Shown piece by piece: positions 1 to 13,680 of a stretch of 64,000 nucleotides of DNA. The stretch lies in the NCBI GenBank assembly GCA_008933995.1, contig WARS01000015.1, forward strand, positions 124,001-188,000, given 5' to 3'. The notes under the pieces were generated by a model that saw only the letters and a list, made by a program, of their open reading frames with translations, was not told where the DNA came from and did no database searches. The position numbers and the translations under genes were made by a program. Position 1 is the first letter of the stretch, and the number at the start of each line of letters is the position of its first letter. The stretch is from Datnioides undecimradiatus. Taxonomy: Eukaryota > Chordata > Actinopteri > Lobotiformes > Datnioididae.

Positions 1-1303
1 CAGAGGAAGGGATAGATTTTGTCCTTCCTCTAGCTGTTTCTTTTCTTTTCCAATACGTCGCCTTTCAGGGCATCATTAGCCGACACACAGTTGATCAAGT
101 TGTGACTCCGCTGAGAGCGGAGATCTGAAAATCACCACGAGGATTTGTCCGGGGCCTGCCCGCCGCCTCACATAATGTTTCAAGTCTCACTTGACTGCTT
201 TTCATGTTTGCTTGTAATAAGTAGCCTACAGGAGGCCGCGAAGCAATAACATCAGCGCGCAGACATTCACTCACTTTCACGGTGCCTCTCTGAGTGCACT
301 CGCACAAACACCCGATAGTGATTCATAATAGAGATAATGAATTCTATTTGCTGTGCAATTATAATTCTGTCATTTGCTTAGATGCAACCGATACTGACGC
401 TGGTGTGACAAGTCTGGTTGCAAGGTTCAGATCGTTAACTCCTAATTTTGGAGTCAATTTGGAGTCCTCTGACTTTTCCACCTATTCAAATGGGTCTAAT
501 TAACATGAGGCTGCACTGTCATACACACCGGCATTCACGGATAATCACATGACAACATGTTTTATAATTGATTGCCTATTAGTGTGGATGGATGATCTGA
601 TGAGATGGATTTGAGGTTCTTCTGAGTTGTTCTTGCAGCAAAATTAGCGCAGTTTGTGGAAAGACTAAGTGAAGGGTTGTGTGTGTGTGTTTGTACTCAG
701 TTTATGCTTTTATACTGAGATTGGTTTGGATTAATTAGCTATATTTACTGAATATGGGAGGTTTTGCTTTGCTTTGACCTGAACTGGTGAAAGAATAACT
801 TGCAAAACATACAAAAAGGTATTTGACTTTGCTGCCATGACAGAGAGGAGGCAAAAATAGCACAGAATTATATTCCCCCATTATCTCATTTCAAACCGTA
901 TTGCATCCCAACTTCCTGAAATGGCTTTTTCTTGAAAGCGTAGGAGGGACAAATCATTTTAATGAGTCTTGCTGTTCTTCCTCCTCCCACTTCTAAGCCC
1001 GTCTTCAAGGCCAAGGTTCATCTGGATTTAGCTGACAGCCTCTCGTCGTGAGTGTGTGTGGGAAAGGCTGAGCACAGAGTGACTGGTTCACTGATTCACA
1101 CAGAAAGAGGAAAATCCACCTCCAGTTTATACAGTGTACACTGGCTGAGCTTGTGAACCTGCTAATAGAGCCTCTGACTACTGAGGTTCTTCAATGAAAC
1201 GTGTGTCGCAGGAAAGCACAGAGGAGCGATACTGAAACAACCCCGATAGCTCTTTAACTCCTACATGTGCCCCGGTGTTTCCCACAACTGAAAATGTACT
1301 TTG

Positions 1304-1334
1304 ATAATTAAAATTATAGTATAATTTTAATTAT
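1304..1334. repeat. Perfect AT-rich inverted repeat
   Basis: The arms ATAATTAAAATTATA (1304-1318) and TATAATTTTAATTAT (1320-1334) are exact reverse complements around a single G. A partial third copy, TAGTATAATTTTAAT, follows at 1337-1351. It could extrude as a cruciform or reflect slippage; no function is evident. Confidence 0.75.
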
Positions 1335-2164
1335 GCTAGTATAATTTTAATCAGTGAAATGGCACGATTTATTGTAGCACTGTTGGATTATGTTGTGTAA
1401 AATTGTTGCTGGTAAACTGGAAACTGGGTGATGATGTATTATTGGTCTTTCATGCCTGCATATATGTCTGTCAGGTGCAGGATGCACTTGATAGCGAGGT
1501 CCCCATTGTTGCCCAGACTTGGTTCATGGCAAGCTGCCATAATGACATGTTGTGGTTCACCAACTGCTGAATTAAATGAAACTTGGCAGGGAGAGGAACT
1601 TAACTGGGTTTACCAGAAATCTGGCAGGTGCAGCTGGAACGGCGAAGTTTGGAAAAGTTGGACGTGGCTGTTTGGCCTTTTCTAATTCCAAATAGCTTGG
1701 CAAGCTACGGTTGTGAACCACAGAGGAAAAGGTTTTGGATTCAACTATCTGACACAATGAAAAGATATTTAATTACAGATTCAGACACGAGAGAACTACA
1801 TAGAAGAGGTACGCATTAAAAGCTGATTTTAACGCAACACACTAAGGGTGTAAAATCCACCACCATGAGTAATTGAGTGTTTTGCTGCAGTATTGTATTC
1901 CCTGGCTCTAGTTGGCTTGCCAGTCAAGACTGCACATCCTTTTGATGGAGAATCATCTAAAAGCATCACACAGTTTGCCGTCAGACTCGGGCATAAGATC
2001 TAGTTGAATGGTGTCAGACTTGGTTTGAAAAAAAAACCAAACCATCTTCCGACCACTCAGAGCGCTCGGCACTACATGTCAGCATTCACATTTATTCGGT
2101 GTCACATGGTAGCATAGAACAGTGATCAGAAAGGAAACTAAGGACATCCACACACATACGGTGC

Positions 2165-2272
2165 AGGCATTGGTTTAGTGCTTTGCCCAAAGACACTTCA
2201 ACATGCCAAGAGGAGACAGGGACTGAACCACCAGACCTCAGATTAGTGGAGCACCCTGCTCCACCTCTGACT
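2165..2272 (-). repeat. tRNA-derived SINE remnant, reverse orientation
   Basis: The + strand reads TTTGCCCAAAGACACTTC, AACATGCC, GGGACTGAACCACCAGACC and GATTAGTGGAGCACCCTGCTC. This is the reverse complement of the familiar fish SINE head (tRNA-like box B, then a segment with CTTGGGCAAG). It is diverged and incomplete, and the limits are approximate. Confidence 0.6.
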
Positions 2273-2739
2273 TATTAGATGAACAAACATCATTGAGGTC
2301 AGTAACAACACTTGTGTCACAAACTCAAGTTGTCTTTGGCTAAATGCAAAGTCAAGATGTTCCAGGAAGCGAAGTGCAGTTTTACTGTGTATATGTGTCT
2401 GAGTGAACTCATCAGCCTGCGTGGCAGCCAGTAAAAGTGATGCAGCTTTCACCTCATTTAAATAAAATACACTTTCTTTTTCTGGCAGGTGCTCCTTAAA
2501 TTCCTCCAGAACAATTAGCTTCTGCAGCTGCTCAGACCTTCCCGGCTTTGTGACACCACTTGTCAGGGTGCACACAGTTTTCCTGCGCGGCCTCCATAAA
2601 CTGTCTGCTTGGCAGTTTTACAGTTTTAGAGTTTGACAGTAAACCTCATGAGGTAGCTCATAGAGGCCTTCGACGCAGTGGCGTTAACAGAATCATGGCG
2701 TGGCAGCACCTAACTCTAGCCCACAGCACATACTGCATT

Positions 2740-3060
2740 ACCACAAATAATTGTCACAAATGTGCCCAACGGGGAACAGGAAAACACAAGGGGGTGGACC
2801 AAAATGCAGACAGCGGACACGGAGCACTGACAGTTTAATGATTTTAATGAACACATAGAATAAGGCTTACGTGTGGCGGAGGTTGGCAGTGGTCAAAACC
2901 TTAAAAATCGGTCCAACAGAGGCAAGTTAATCCACGAGGCTGCCAAGGAAATCCAAAATGGACAAAGAACCGCAAAGAAACTAGGAAAATGAGATGAATG
3001 CGAAGATGAACAAATGCATAGCCGGGTGGGAAGGCTAAACAGACCCAGGTAAAACTAGTC
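2740..3060. repeat. Probable dispersed fish repeat (unclassified)
   Basis: The stretch contains GTGGACCAAAATGCAGACAG, then TTTAATGATTTTAATGAACA and AATCCACGAGGC, followed by many short A-rich phrases. This wording resembles a common dispersed repeat of percomorph genomes as I remember it. I cannot assign a family or exact borders, and no coding capacity is seen. Confidence 0.35.
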
Positions 3061-6000
3061 TACCAATGAAAACAGTTGTTAAAACAACAGGAAGCAAGAA
3101 AACAAAGACACAAGCTCATAATCAATCATGATGCATCAGCTATTTGTGCTTGGAAACAAGAGAAGTCAGCTTGTTGCATCTTTACCCTGCTCTCTACCAT
3201 CAAACTGTCACAATACACAGGGAAATGAATAATCCCTGTGTGCGAATGTACTCTTACAAGTGCCTACAAGGTGTTAGTTAGGGTGTGAGAACTCCTGAAC
3301 AAAATACATTTGTTACAAAAAGCCTGTTTTGCCTTGCATGCGTGCTGCAGGAGGCGATCGGCCCTCAGCACAGATTTATAGACTGCTCTGTGATTTGTGT
3401 TGTGCAGCTCCTCCAGCTTCTCAGATAAAAGGCTATCGGTCCGTCCTAATATTTGTCTGATGGTGGATGCAAAGGTTTTTTTTGGGCCGCCTGGAGTCAG
3501 ACACCTGAACCATTCTCTCCAGGTCAATGAAGCTAAACTGCCCTCCTGCCACGGCAAATACTGCAGACAATGGCTTCGTGTGGCCGTTGACGTCCTGACC
3601 CAGAGTCCACCTGTTTCTGGGTTAGTGCCAGGAAGCTGCCAGAGGGTTTAGTATCACCTAGAGATGTAAGAGGCACAAAGCTACTGAGTCATTAATTATG
3701 ACAGCGGAGAGAACGGGGCTGGGAAAAAACTATAAATATCTGCAGCCGCTCTTATTATTATTGCTCTAGTTTACTGGTGAGGGGAACAAATAATTATCAT
3801 CAGTATGCGACCATAAATATTGGGTTTATGTATTTTATTTCAAATGTCAAACTGACAAGGACAACATTTGCCAGTGTTAATAATTACACATGTAACACAA
3901 AAATTGGACCAGCAAAGCCAATTAATCTTACTCAAACAATGTTTCCCAGCGTGCTACCTGCTGGTTTCCTGGCTTTGCCGCTGCAAGATTATAAGTGTGA
4001 GTCCGCGTGTCATTTGCTGCCCTGTGTTGCAGTAAGCGTGAGCTAACGAGGGGGTCATTATTGTGTTCATTAAACTTAATCCTTATTCAAACTAAGCGCT
4101 GCTCACAGGAATTACATTAAGGATATTGAGTTATGGGGCTAAGTTCCCTCAGATGACCTCGGTTTTCGATGTAATCCCTGAATTCCTCAAGAGCCTCGTG
4201 ATAATACCAGAAAATGTTCACGTGAACTTATGTTGGATGTTGCGGTGGATACCCTCTGGTCCATCAACAGTTCAACAAGGTTGCTTTGAGGTTCCTGCCT
4301 TTTATCAAGTGTATTATAAAAAAGCGGTAAAATAACAACAAGAACTATGCGTCCAGCCTGATCATTGGCATCTCTTTGTTGCTAGATAGCTGCTGGCTCT
4401 ACCTCCAGGAAGGCTTACTGTTTACCAGAGACTCACATGCATCTGTTCTGCACATTTGGCAAACATCAAACATCAAACATGTCCATAAATGCTGTGAAAT
4501 AAGTCACAAAATGAATCTCTTTCCATGCATCCCCAAACGCTCATTCAAGCCTTGGGCAAAGGCATTGCAAGACGATTGAATCAGGGTATCTGTGTTGTAC
4601 ATGGGTGGCTACACCTGACCTGTGGCCACGCATAATGTTGCGAAGCAGAGGCAAACAAGTTGCTTAATGAAACTCTCCTCCAAGCACCACTTGCGGAAGT
4701 AAGCCAGTAAGCTTTCTGTAACAGACTCAGCTGACTGGCTTCTCAATTTAACTAAGTCAAGCAATAAAACAGTTCAAGACCTGCCGGCAAGCGACACTGA
4801 CTTCTTGCTTCACGCTGTGGTCAAACGCACTCTTTGCTGCAGTGCTGATCCCATGTCAGGCCCCATTCGCCTGCTACGAGTAACCTAGATGCCCACAATC
4901 TGTGAATAGTCTTTTGTTTGGGGTTTTAATATGTGCCATGCAAAACAGTTTGGCTTTGTGTCTTTGTCTGTTGCTCCTTGTTTGCTACATCCTTGTTTTA
5001 CATTTAGTATCTGCCTTCCGGTGGCTTTTGGATGTACTTTGACTGTACCTCTTACTTCTAAAACAAGCCAAACATATTTTGATGATTGCCATTTCGACTA
5101 TACGTTACCCTGACTTCAGGCCACTCTTTTGAAATGAACATTCCCGTTTCTTATGTGCACAGAGTGATGTAACGTTTCAGCATAATTGCCATTCGTCAAC
5201 AGCCAAGGATTTTCTTTTTTTAAAATGAAATTACAGGTCAAATGACTGATCAGTTTTGCATTCTTGGTGTTGGTCCTTCATCTTCCTTATTGCTGGAACC
5301 TGTTTCAGCCTCACACTGGTCTGCAAAGGCGAAACACATTTTCAAATATTTGTATCTATTCGAGAAATGTGCAATATCGATGCATACAAATGGTGTTGGC
5401 ATGGTTTCCAGAGTTCATTCGCAATACAAGCTTGAACACGTAATATTAAATACTAAATAAACATGAAATATACAAAACATTCATTGCCAGGGCCAAAAGT
5501 AATGTTGAATAACAACACAGTGTTGTAGGTTTGGCAACACTGTGCCAAGGCCGAACGTTTCCTGCTGTGTATTTGAGGCAATGCCGATTTTTACATGCTT
5601 AGCTAGCTTAGCGCTCGCTGTCGCTCCATCTCGATCTTGCCTGTCTGTGCCTGTCCCTGTTCATCATTGCCTCTCTCTCTCTATACACAAAGTGCATTCA
5701 TTGTGCAAAGAACATAGGACCGCTTTTGGGGATGACAGCTGTTTTAAGATTCATTTTCATTTTGTGTTTTAGCTTGTTAGCCTCATGCCGTGTCACAATG
5801 AACTGTGTCATGATGTCTATCCTGGTGGGTGCTATGGTGCGAGTGGCTGCAAAAGGCGCCAGAGCTATGACATTTATGCTTAATGCATTGATTGTTGCAA
5901 TATTTACTGAAGCCTGTAGCCATCTTGTTATACTTCCCTATTTCCACATCCCTAAGCTCTTGCGTCACATTTCATTGTGCAACATGAAGACTGACTGGCT

Positions 6001-9000
6001 TTAACTTTGAGGATCTTTGCACTTCACAGTTGTCTGCAAACCATTGTTGCTAACTACAGCTAATCATCTAACTACTGATTGTGTCTGAGGTGTACAAGGC
6101 CACCTGGAAACTGCTGAGAAAGGACATTGTGTCTGTACCACAGTGTCTCGTGCTTGAATCTGTATGTGTTTATTGAAAACAAGCTGCACAGAGTTTGAAA
6201 TGTGCAAATATCAACACTAAATGTGCACGTGCATAGACACAAACACAGACATTGCAAATACCAAAACTGAATATTGTTCAGATACTAAGGTAAAAGGCAA
6301 AACTATAAACATAAAAGCAGGAGTCCCAGTGGTGTCTCGATGAAACGTTGTAAAGATCTTTGCAGAGCACCACAACAAGCTTCAGACCCGGACACCTCGA
6401 CTCAAACCATCTATCCTCAGTTGCCTAAGATAAACCCTCCACATCTCTCTGAACTCAGGTATAACCCCATCAATCTAAGCCTCAGCTCAGCTGCACTTAT
6501 CCCCTGCAGCTTCCTCCTCATTAGACACAACAGTGCCGGCACAGGTGTAACGTTGGCCTGAGAGTGGCCGGCCCTAAATCTCTGTTTCCTGCAAACGTAC
6601 CTCCCCATACGCACACCATCTCCATTTGAGACAAGGTTATGCAACATTTTAATAATTTACTTAGTCATCAAAAGTAATAATTGCATAACAGTTTCCTTCC
6701 CATTACAGCTATTACAACCCAGATGCTTTGGGTCAGAATTAAGATCTAATCTCAGTGTATTTAAACTGTTTCAACTGCCCACATCTGAAGGACCCATTAA
6801 ACTAGATATTATCAGTATTTGATTTGACAAATAATATCCAACCTTCTTTTAATAGGAAGGACATTAGGACACTGAAGATATTACTGTTTCTCAGCAAAAC
6901 TTTGCTCTTTATGACTTTATTTGTATCCCATTCATCTCTGGCTTCAGAAGAAATAAGGTGCTTGACCTCCGTGGTTCAATTACAAAACGTAAGAGCGCTG
7001 TTTCCAGTACTGTGCTATTAAAACTTGCAAAACTTTAAACTTTACAGCCTTTCCTTTATTTCCCAACCTAACAAGATGAAAAATTATAGTTACTGTTAGT
7101 GATTCTTTAATTTCTTGCTCTTCCATCCTCCACCCATGTGCTTCTTTATTGTGCATTCACAGCCTGCGATAAATGCCAGGATGTCCAGGATTTCCTGTCT
7201 CAAAACAGTGACAGCGCACATAGAAACCTGTCTGCAGAACGACAAACTTGATTTGACCCAGAGTCTCTGCACAGAACTACAGTATAGCTAGAACTTCATA
7301 TTTAATAGACTGAGGCAAATGTGACACTCTGGTCAATAGCAGCCGAGGGTGAGACCGGGACCTAAGTACCACAAGCGCTGACCTTGTGTGCAAGACCGGA
7401 GACATCACACGGCTTTTATTCATCCTGAAAGCAAAGCCGCAGTTTTCACAACCTGCCTGCTGGCAAAACATCAAAAACATCCCCGACCGTAGCTCTACCA
7501 CCAGGCACACACGCCGGCTCTTAGCAGAGTGACAACTTCTCCAGTCCCTCCGACGAAGAGGTCACTCCGTCCTGCCACGCCAGCCTCAGAAAAATACACA
7601 TGATAATGAAGATGTAGGACGACAGAGTGAAAGAAAGATATTTTAGAGTGGCTGTTATCGGCGTTCCTTTTGGCAGATTCCCTCTTGCCGTGATTAAAAA
7701 AAAAATGCAGTTGCGCTTCATTACGTTTTGAAGCAAAGTTAAAACCGTTTGGCTGCTTGAAGCCCAGCAGGACTCCTTCTGGAAATAGGAAAAGACGTGC
7801 ATATGCACGAAGCGAATAAACACAAAGGTAGGTGTGTTTCATGCGATCTTATTCCATTTAGCTGGGTCACCTGTAATACATGGCACCACATGGGAGAGCT
7901 AATGATGTGGGCGTGGCACTACCCAGCAACTAACACTGTTATGTTCATCCTGGTTTTGTGGGCCTGATTAAATGCTATTTAAGTACTGACATTTATAAGT
8001 TTGTAGTCCCCAACACCAGCGATGGCAATGGTGTGACACACATCCCGTCCCTTGTCCCAGCAAGCCAGTTGTTTGCTTTGCGACAGCTGAACTGGGAAAC
8101 GTATCTAGCCAATCGTGTTGTTGCACCGACGCAAGAGAAGAATTGAGATTCGTGACAGTTTTAACAGATGAAGTGGCAGGAAGCAGCGGGTGCAGGCAGA
8201 CTCCGAATACGTAATAATCCGCCTACTCCACCGAGTTTAGTTGATCGAAACGAAGTGTGACGAGTTGACAGTTAAGCGCCGATAACAGCCAGGTGCTCTG
8301 GTGGGATGAGCTGATGGTCTCCAGGTCGAGACTTTAAAGAAGTTAGTGCATGCGTGGAATAAGTGCATCGCGCGAGATCAAAGCATTTTAAAGTGTTTGT
8401 AATATCTCAGTGACTGTAGGAATTGAAGTTGTGTCTCTCCCCCATTCATTTAGACAGGTGCCTGGTCTTGTTAGTGCAGAATTACTGCCTGGGGGTGTTG
8501 CCAGTACAGCTGCTGAGTGACAAGACTCGCCTATAAGGACTTTGAATGTGTTTATAATTCAGTTTGTAACATGTACTTACACTACCTCAGCTTAGGTCTT
8601 TACTCTCCCTGTTTGCCCCACTCTGCTGCTGTAAGGGCTCACTATGGCTCCATACATATTTTAAAGTGTATGCATAGGACATATGCATCACTAGCACACA
8701 AACACTCAGATACACAAACCAAGATACAGGGTTAGACAAGGGGCAATGCACACTCAGAGAGGCACAGAGAGATGGGGAGAGGAACAATAGGATTAAGGCT
8801 CAGGACCCAGCAAAGAGCTTTGTGTCGGAGTCGCTTTGACCACAGATACATTACTGAGTCTCTGCAAACACAGACAAAGTAGATCTGATTCACACGGATG
8901 AGTTTGTGGCCACAGGCTCTCTGCAGGGAGATATTACGCTGCTCTCTGTGCTCCTCGATCGCTCAGACAGCATGTAGCAGTCGATAGCTGTCTATACGTC

Positions 9001-10732
9001 ATCTGTGGAATAAGGAATTATGAACAAGCATGTTTTAGGGACTCTGTCGAGCTGTTCAGACCTTTATAATATGAAATAGGTGCAATGACAGTTATGTGAC
9101 AGGTGTCTAGAAAAACACTTTTTAAACCTTCCCACTTTTCGCTTCTCCACATAACTCAATATACTGATTTGCAACAGCCGAAGCCGGCAGCTGCTGAATT
9201 CCTGTTACCGGGCTGTGCTGCGTTCAGGAACAGCAGTCACAATCCCACAACAATGTGATGTGCGATAGCAGCTCTTTATAACATTTCACAGGATGTGAAT
9301 CAAACGAACGGACACACAACTTTGTTTTCTCCATCGGAAGGTCTTTGTAAAGATCATCTCCAATGTGATCTGTGACGTTTGATACGTTTGCATCTGTTAC
9401 AAGTATTTCAGGAAAAGAACATATGTGACAAGCGGTCGATAAAGCAGTCACATTTACTGGGAATTGTCCATGCATGTGACAGGCAGGACCGCTGCTGGTG
9501 AGACAGCCCAACCAACGGGCTGATAGCAAATCACCATACTGTGCCATTTCCATAGAAAAGAGCATGTCTCCAAAATGTCAACATGCAATAATTTGTAAAA
9601 CTGTGCGGCGTATACGGGCGACCTCCATACTCATACTTTGCATTGTGCTCCAGTTTTAAGGTGGAACTACAGCAAAATTGAGACATTCAGTGTCTTTACA
9701 GGGTCTCCTTGTACTGTAAAGTTTGCAAATCCTATCACAACTTCAGACAGTGCAGTCTACATGATTTATATTACAAATAGGCAGAGGGACAAGTCGATAA
9801 AGTGGAGATATAAGACTCAAGACAGCAACAAAGGGGGTGCAGTTTTAATTTCTTTGTGCTACCTCCTGCTAAATGTTTTAACCTTTCATTTTAAAACCTC
9901 AGTGTCATTTTATAAACGCTGGGATGCACTGTGGCGGGCCGCCGTCCCTCCCGGGCTTGTCAGATATCACCTGGCACGCGGAGTCATATTTGATGGACAG
10001 AAGAACGGATAAACGGAAATGGCCCGATCCATTGTCCCGGCTCCTCATTTCCTCTCGTTAATATTCACGCTTTTATTTTTTCTATTCGAGTTATATATTT
10101 CCATAAGCCTGTCTGGGAAATATTGTTCAGCAAATATGTAATTATTCTTTGTTACGCTTTTCTCAGTATGTGTGTGTGCGCTCTCTGCCGTGGCTGTGTG
10201 CTGACGCACATGGGTATGCTCCAGAGATCACCACTCCAGATCTCAGCTATGCCGGAGGGGCTACGCGAGGGGGGCACAGGAAGCAAGGAGGGAGGGAGAC
10301 GGGGAGGGGGTTCCTCCTAGTTTTCAGTATCCATGGTAACACCATCCTGCCCTGCCAGGATCTGTGTCAGTGGTGCTGAGATGGGCTGTAGAAAGACATA
10401 AGAGGGAGATGGAGGGAGGGAGGGGAAAGACAGGAAAGGGTGAGAAAACTTAAAGGAAATGATGTGGGAAGGTAAAGTGGACGAGGGGAGCTGTAAGGAT
10501 GCGTAAAAAGGAGGGTAAGGAAGCAGCAGATGGTGGAGTTTAAGGGGGGATGTGGTCAGTGGGTAAATGGAAAGATAAACAGGGAGAGGTGGGAGTGAGT
10601 TAGGGATGTTTAACAAGAAGAAGAAGAAGCAGTTTCTGTGACTTGAGCTGCACCTGCTACTTCGGTGTGAAATAATGCAATGCCTCTTGCATCCGTGCGT
10701 CTTCCACCCCCATGCTCCGACCCCCACATCCA

Positions 10733-10760
<28 letters not shown>
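10733..10760. repeat. (AC)14 microsatellite
   Basis: An uninterrupted run of 14 AC units. It is noncoding and probably length-polymorphic. Confidence 0.97.
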
Positions 10761-10763
<3 letters not shown>

Positions 10764-11116
10764 AACTCCTCTCTCTGCGGCAGCACTGGCACTATGCATT
10801 TTGGCCAGGGGCGGACGAGCTGTGACTTCCTTCCTCTCCCCGCCTCTCTTCCTGTCTACCTATCTGTGGACCCAGTCTCTCTGTCTCTCTCAATTGTGGG
10901 AGTCAGACTGAGTTTACCAAGATGCCAAACTGCGTATCGATCGCGAGAGAGCGTTTCAGAGAGCGGCAGGTGACGGAGGAGAGCTACGATTCAATATGGG
11001 CTTAATGATTTGATTCTAATACGGCAGGGGGTTGAATTTGTGTTGGTGTAGTGGGAAGGTCTGGGTATACTATAGTTTCAGTAGGGCCAGTTTCAGTAGT
11101 ATATGTGTGTATGTTT

Positions 11117-11138
11117 TGTGTGTGTGTGTGTGTGTGTG
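11117..11138. repeat. (TG)11 microsatellite
   Basis: An uninterrupted run of 11 TG units that pairs with a longer (TG)15 array about 100 nt downstream. Confidence 0.95.
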
Positions 11139-11236
11139 TATAATACTGATGGCATGCCAGAAGAGGAAACTTGTCAGCTGTTCCCGCTGTGCTGGGCACA
11201 ACAGGGAGACAGACAGAGAGAGAAAAGAGAGAGATA

Positions 11237-11237
<1 letters not shown>

Positions 11238-11267
<30 letters not shown>
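11238..11267. repeat. (TG)15 microsatellite
   Basis: An uninterrupted run of 15 TG units after an AGAGAG-rich stretch. Confidence 0.96.
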
Positions 11268-11272
<5 letters not shown>

Positions 11273-12899
11273 GTGAGTCTTGTATATTTGTGTGACCACA
11301 CTGTTTATGCCTGTCTGTGATTGTGATAAATGGATTTAGCTGCTCATTTCTGCTTCGGCTCAGTAGCCGTAAATACAAGTTCTGTTATGTTAAAACACTC
11401 TGAGATCCATATTCTCCCGTTCTGCCAAAGAGAGATGTTGAATGGAGGAAATAATATGTCATTTATTTTGGATGGTTAAACACAGACACACACTGCTACT
11501 CTTAGAAAACTAATTTCTCCCTCTTTTATATCAGAACAGAACATATTTTTTCTCTTTAGCGCCCTCATTTGTTCCAATTACATTCAGATTTTTCATTACA
11601 GGTATTGATCAGAAGCCCACGCGTCATTAGATCTCAATAGAAAATAAGTATAGCGTCTGCGCTTCACAGTACGTCAGCAGGCCGTTTGACATGCCTGACT
11701 TCTACTGCACACTGGACCTTGTCAGAGCGAGAGCGTGCGCTGCACTAATGGCACCCGCGTCTGAATCGCTGTGCGACCGCCGTGCCGGGGTTGTGATATT
11801 AAAAATGAATCACTGGCCGTGTGCTCTTGACCTGAGAAATGCATCCGTCATAAACTGATGAAAGAGGCGTCAAGAAAGGGGCAGAGCTTGTCGAGGCGGC
11901 GGGGGGGGAAATGGGGGGTGCAGGAGGACAGACGGGGTCAAAGGAAGTCGATGTGACCCTCTGCGGCCAAGATCATCCTATTGCAGCTCATTCCAAAATC
12001 AGCAAAAAGTCCTTTTTTCCTCTCTCACTTTCTCTCCCTGTATCTGTCTTCTCCACGCATTCACGCAGACTCCCTATCGGCGAAGAGCGCGGCGGTCACA
12101 CGAGAAGCAATTTCACAGCCCTTGGCCTGAACCACCTCAGCACCTGCAACTTCATTACATCACACTAGCGCCGGTCGGCTGCGCGCACATAGACACAACG
12201 CAACCTGGCGCGGTCGGAGGGCGACAGCTTTTGTTGTGGCCTTGAATGTGGCACTTCATGATAATGGCGGTAACACGCAGACTAGTCCAAGCCGTATTTG
12301 CCAGCGGCCCGGTAAACAGAAAAATCATTTGGTGGAACAGCAAAAGCCAGAGAATAATGAGGGGTGCTGGACAGGTAGAGATACCGTCTGAAGCTGGAAA
12401 ACACACAGTGAAAGATAGGAAGTAAATATAACCAGCACGTGTAAAGCAGCGTGGTTCAGGCTGTCTGAACAGTCACCCAAGTTTCCTCTGTAGTTTGTAG
12501 TTGCAGTTCTGTAATTGCAAACAGCAACTTTTCAATTAACTCTTGTTGAAGTTAGATGCTCCTTGCAGCTGCGCCTCCATTTTTACTAAATATAATACTA
12601 GTTAATGGCTGTGAAGGAAACAACAAAACGTTCTCCAGCCCAACAACAAATCAATGAATCAGTCAATGAATTAGATGAAACTTAATGTAAACTGCAAGTC
12701 TGATTCTTAGGCTGTGTGTCACCCATTGGCCACTTAATGAAATTCAACAAATAAAACATGACTCAGCACAATTACAGCGTAAGAGAACCTGAAAATTAGC
12801 ATGACACAGCAGTTAGCGCAATGTGTCAAGGCGACGTTAGCGCCAGCACGCCTAACAACCGCTCTTAAAGAGTCAATCTTGTCTTTTCCTGTTTTCTTC

Positions 12900-13080
12900 C
12901 TGCTCAAACAACCGCCATCGCGTCTCACGCGCCACTCGACAGCTGTCAATCAAAGCGCGGTTAACAAAAACGCCGCGCGGTCATTAGCCTGACTGCGGGT
13001 TCACTGGCCGGGCGCGCCCCTTGTCATTCACCTCGTTGGCCCCCGCTCCCGCTTTCATCGCTCGGCTTTCTCTGCTGGCT
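12900..13080. promoter_or_regulatory. CpG-rich patch with PBX-MEIS/PREP-type motif, candidate regulatory element
   Basis: This stretch of about 180 nt is much richer in CpG than its surroundings (for example GCCGCGCGG and GGGCGCGCC). At 12943-12952 it contains CTGTCAATCA, the exact reverse complement of TGATTGACAG, the classic PBX with MEIS/PREP composite site. It lies about 10 kb upstream of E1, so it could be an intronic enhancer or part of an alternative promoter. No start site or conserved block can be shown from one sequence, so the call is tentative. Confidence 0.3.
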
Positions 13081-13139
13081 TCTCATCTCCTGTGATGGAA
13101 GGTTTCTCACTCCTCTGCCCTCATCCTGACACAGACAAA

Positions 13140-13680
13140 ATGGATACAGCTTATCTCTCCTCACTGTCAGTCTATTTCTCTGTCCCCGCTCCACTCTCCC
13201 TCTCTCTGTCCACTTTTTCCGGCCTCTCCTTTATTACTGGTGGCTTTTTTAAAACTCCCAATCTGCTTGGACCTGGGATCTGATTTACAACAGATAGGTT
13301 CTTCTCCTTTTTCTCCTTTTTCCATCTTTCCTCAGCCTCGTCCAACCTCATCTTCATTTTGGCGGTACCGCCCGTGCCCTGTACCCTCTCCTGGCGCTCT
13401 CTCTCTCTCTCTTTGCTCACCTCCACACTCTCTCTTCCTCACGTGTCATTCTGACCCTCGCACAAATTCCGATACAACACAATTCACCTCACATCTCTCC
13501 GCTTTCACACCCCTCACCCACCTTTATCTCCCCCTCACCTCTTATCTCTCCCACAACCTACCTCTTCCTCCATCTTCTCCACTCTCTACCTCCACCTCTA
13601 CCCCTTCCCTCCTCCTCATCTAGTCTCATCCTGACACCCCCCCCCCCCAAAACCTCCTTTTCCCCCCTCTGTCACAGACA
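13140..13680. repeat. Long polypyrimidine tract
   Basis: About 540 nt are strongly biased to C and T on the + strand, with CTCTCT and CCCTC phrases and a run of about 14 C near 13637. Such tracts can form triplex (H-DNA) structures. The 127-codon frame inside it (Ser/Pro/Leu-rich) is a composition artefact. Confidence 0.7.

Larger units (their letters stand above)
1..8000. other. Gene-free region: upstream intron or 5' flank
   Basis: No exon, RNA gene or intact mobile element is recognised here. Open frames are short and have no family signature. The stretch holds an AT palindrome near 1304, a reverse-oriented SINE-like remnant near 2165 and a probable dispersed repeat near 2740. Otherwise I see ordinary unique sequence. 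Because E1 begins in an internal phase-0 acceptor, this DNA is most simply intron or promoter-distal flank of TRPM3. Confidence 0.6.
8001..12880. other. Gene-free region with GT/CA microsatellites
   Basis: No exon is recognised. It contains a purine-rich tract (about 10380-10620) and CA/GT microsatellites near 10733, 11117 and 11238. Open frames here mostly translate CA/GT repeats into Thr-His or Cys-Val runs. The remainder looks like unique noncoding sequence. Confidence 0.6.

Noticed and set aside
10733..11267. CRISPR-like regularly spaced repeats
   Set aside because: These are simple CA/GT microsatellites, not repeats separated by unique spacers, and the genome is vertebrate.
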